A stretch of DNA of 64,000 nucleotides, taken from contig CAJXQM010000004.1 of NCBI GenBank assembly GCA_913058145.1, positions 62,001-126,000 of the forward strand, read 5' to 3'. Within the stretch, counting starts at the first letter, position 1, and each line of letters begins with the position of its first letter. The notes below the pieces were generated by a model. The model was not told where the DNA came from. It ran no database searches and saw only the letters and a program-made list of their open reading frames with translations. The position numbers were made by a program, and so were the translations under genes. Shown piece by piece: positions 63,712 to 64,000 of the stretch. The DNA is from an uncultured Colwellia sp. GTDB taxonomy: Bacteria > Pseudomonadota > Gammaproteobacteria > Enterobacterales > Alteromonadaceae.

Positions 63712-64000
63712 AAAAATTAACTTTTATTGTCTTGGTATTAGTGAGCGGTTGTTATGATGATACGACTGATCTTCGTGCTCACCTTCAACAGATTAGAGCA
63801 ACAACAACGAGCCAAATAGATCCTATTCCAGAAATGCACCCATTTAACCATTATGATTACTCCGCATTTGATTTAAGAAGCCCATTCTCTTTACCAACAC
63901 CAGAAGTCATTCAACAAAAAACTCAAAAAAACCTACAAGTTTCCGGATGTTTAAGCCCTAATCCTCACCGTCCCAAGCAACCCTTAGAAAAGTTTGCACT
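63708..64000 (+). CDS. pilP: Type IV pilus lipoprotein PilP (3' end outside window)
   Basis: The first 97 codons of PilP. The lipoprotein signal MKKLTFIVLVLVSGCYDD has Cys at residue 15. A disordered linker with DLRSPFSLP, the conserved 'DPF/RSPF' type segment, and the start of the beta domain (LEKFAL) follow. PilP ties the PilNO complex to the PilQ secretin. The remainder and pilQ should lie just to the right. Confidence 0.9.
   Translation, partial: MKKLTFIVLVLVSGCYDDTTDLRAHLQQIRATTTSQIDPIPEMHPFNHYDYSAFDLRSPFSLPTPEVIQQKTQKNLQVSGCLSPNPHRPKQPLEKFA

Overview
The window is an A+T-rich gammaproteobacterial chromosome segment. Gene content, gene order and repeat style point to the Alteromonadales, most likely Colwellia or a close relative (inference; no marker such as 16S rRNA is present). 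It carries no rRNA, tRNA, prophage, transposase or CRISPR array. Most genes are core genes in blocks that are also neighbours in Escherichia coli: ompR-envZ / pckA / hslO-hslR; yrfG / nudE; yheS-(yheT)-yheU and yheV / slyX / fkpA; mrcA / pilMNOP; and metJ / metB close to argE / argCBFGH.

Layout. 1-3616: end of a thioredoxin-like gene, a Colwellia-type repeat, and a LysR regulator divergent from a DsbA-fold isomerase and an MFS exporter. 3772-9547: a three-gene RND efflux operon (outer membrane lipoprotein, adaptor, pump). 9658-13370: MscS channel, glutathione S-transferase, and a membrane GGDEF-EAL protein. 13557-16603: a heptamer tandem repeat, a Fur-box promoter, then porin, FMN-binding flavoprotein and PepSY membrane protein, which I read as an iron-regulated extracytoplasmic electron-transfer unit. 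16765-18827: ompR-envZ. 18980-22227: pckA and hslR-hslO on the minus strand. 22486-34465: a complete type II secretion operon gspC to gspN, carrying two foreign-looking repeats around gspG. 34470-36637: yrfG, nudE, cysQ. 36648-40403: yheU, a MITE-like element, an internally deleted yheT remnant, a small DUF3149-like membrane protein with a textbook FNR-type promoter, a Sel1-repeat protein and yheS. 40516-42348: yheV, slyX (3' end tandemly duplicated) and fkpA. 42461-45193: glycosyltransferase, S1/P1 nuclease, thioesterase. 45194-45925: a gene-poor stretch with a possible Asn/Lys-rich micro-gene. 45926-49558: hemE, metJ with MET boxes, metB, a GST. 49600-58618: the divergent arginine regulon argE / argC-B-F-G-H(A)-A, with ArgH fused to a GNAT domain and a separate full-length ArgA. 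58675-64000: mrcA divergent from pilM-N-O-P (pilP cut by the window end).

How it fits together. Secretion and envelope functions dominate (T2SS, type IV pilus alignment proteins, PBP1A, RND pump, porin, FkpA, OmpR/EnvZ). Biosynthesis modules (arginine, methionine, haem) have visible repressor sites where expected. The less ordinary features are the Fur-controlled porin/flavoprotein/PepSY unit, the FNR-type promoter driving a 43-residue membrane protein, the decayed yheT next to a MITE-like element, the duplicated N-acetylglutamate synthase potential, and several palindromic or tandem repeats inside or between operons. Starts were moved from the longest possible ORF where a ribosome-binding site or family alignment supported it (LysR, isomerase, hslR, DUF3149, glycosyltransferase, hemE, argC).
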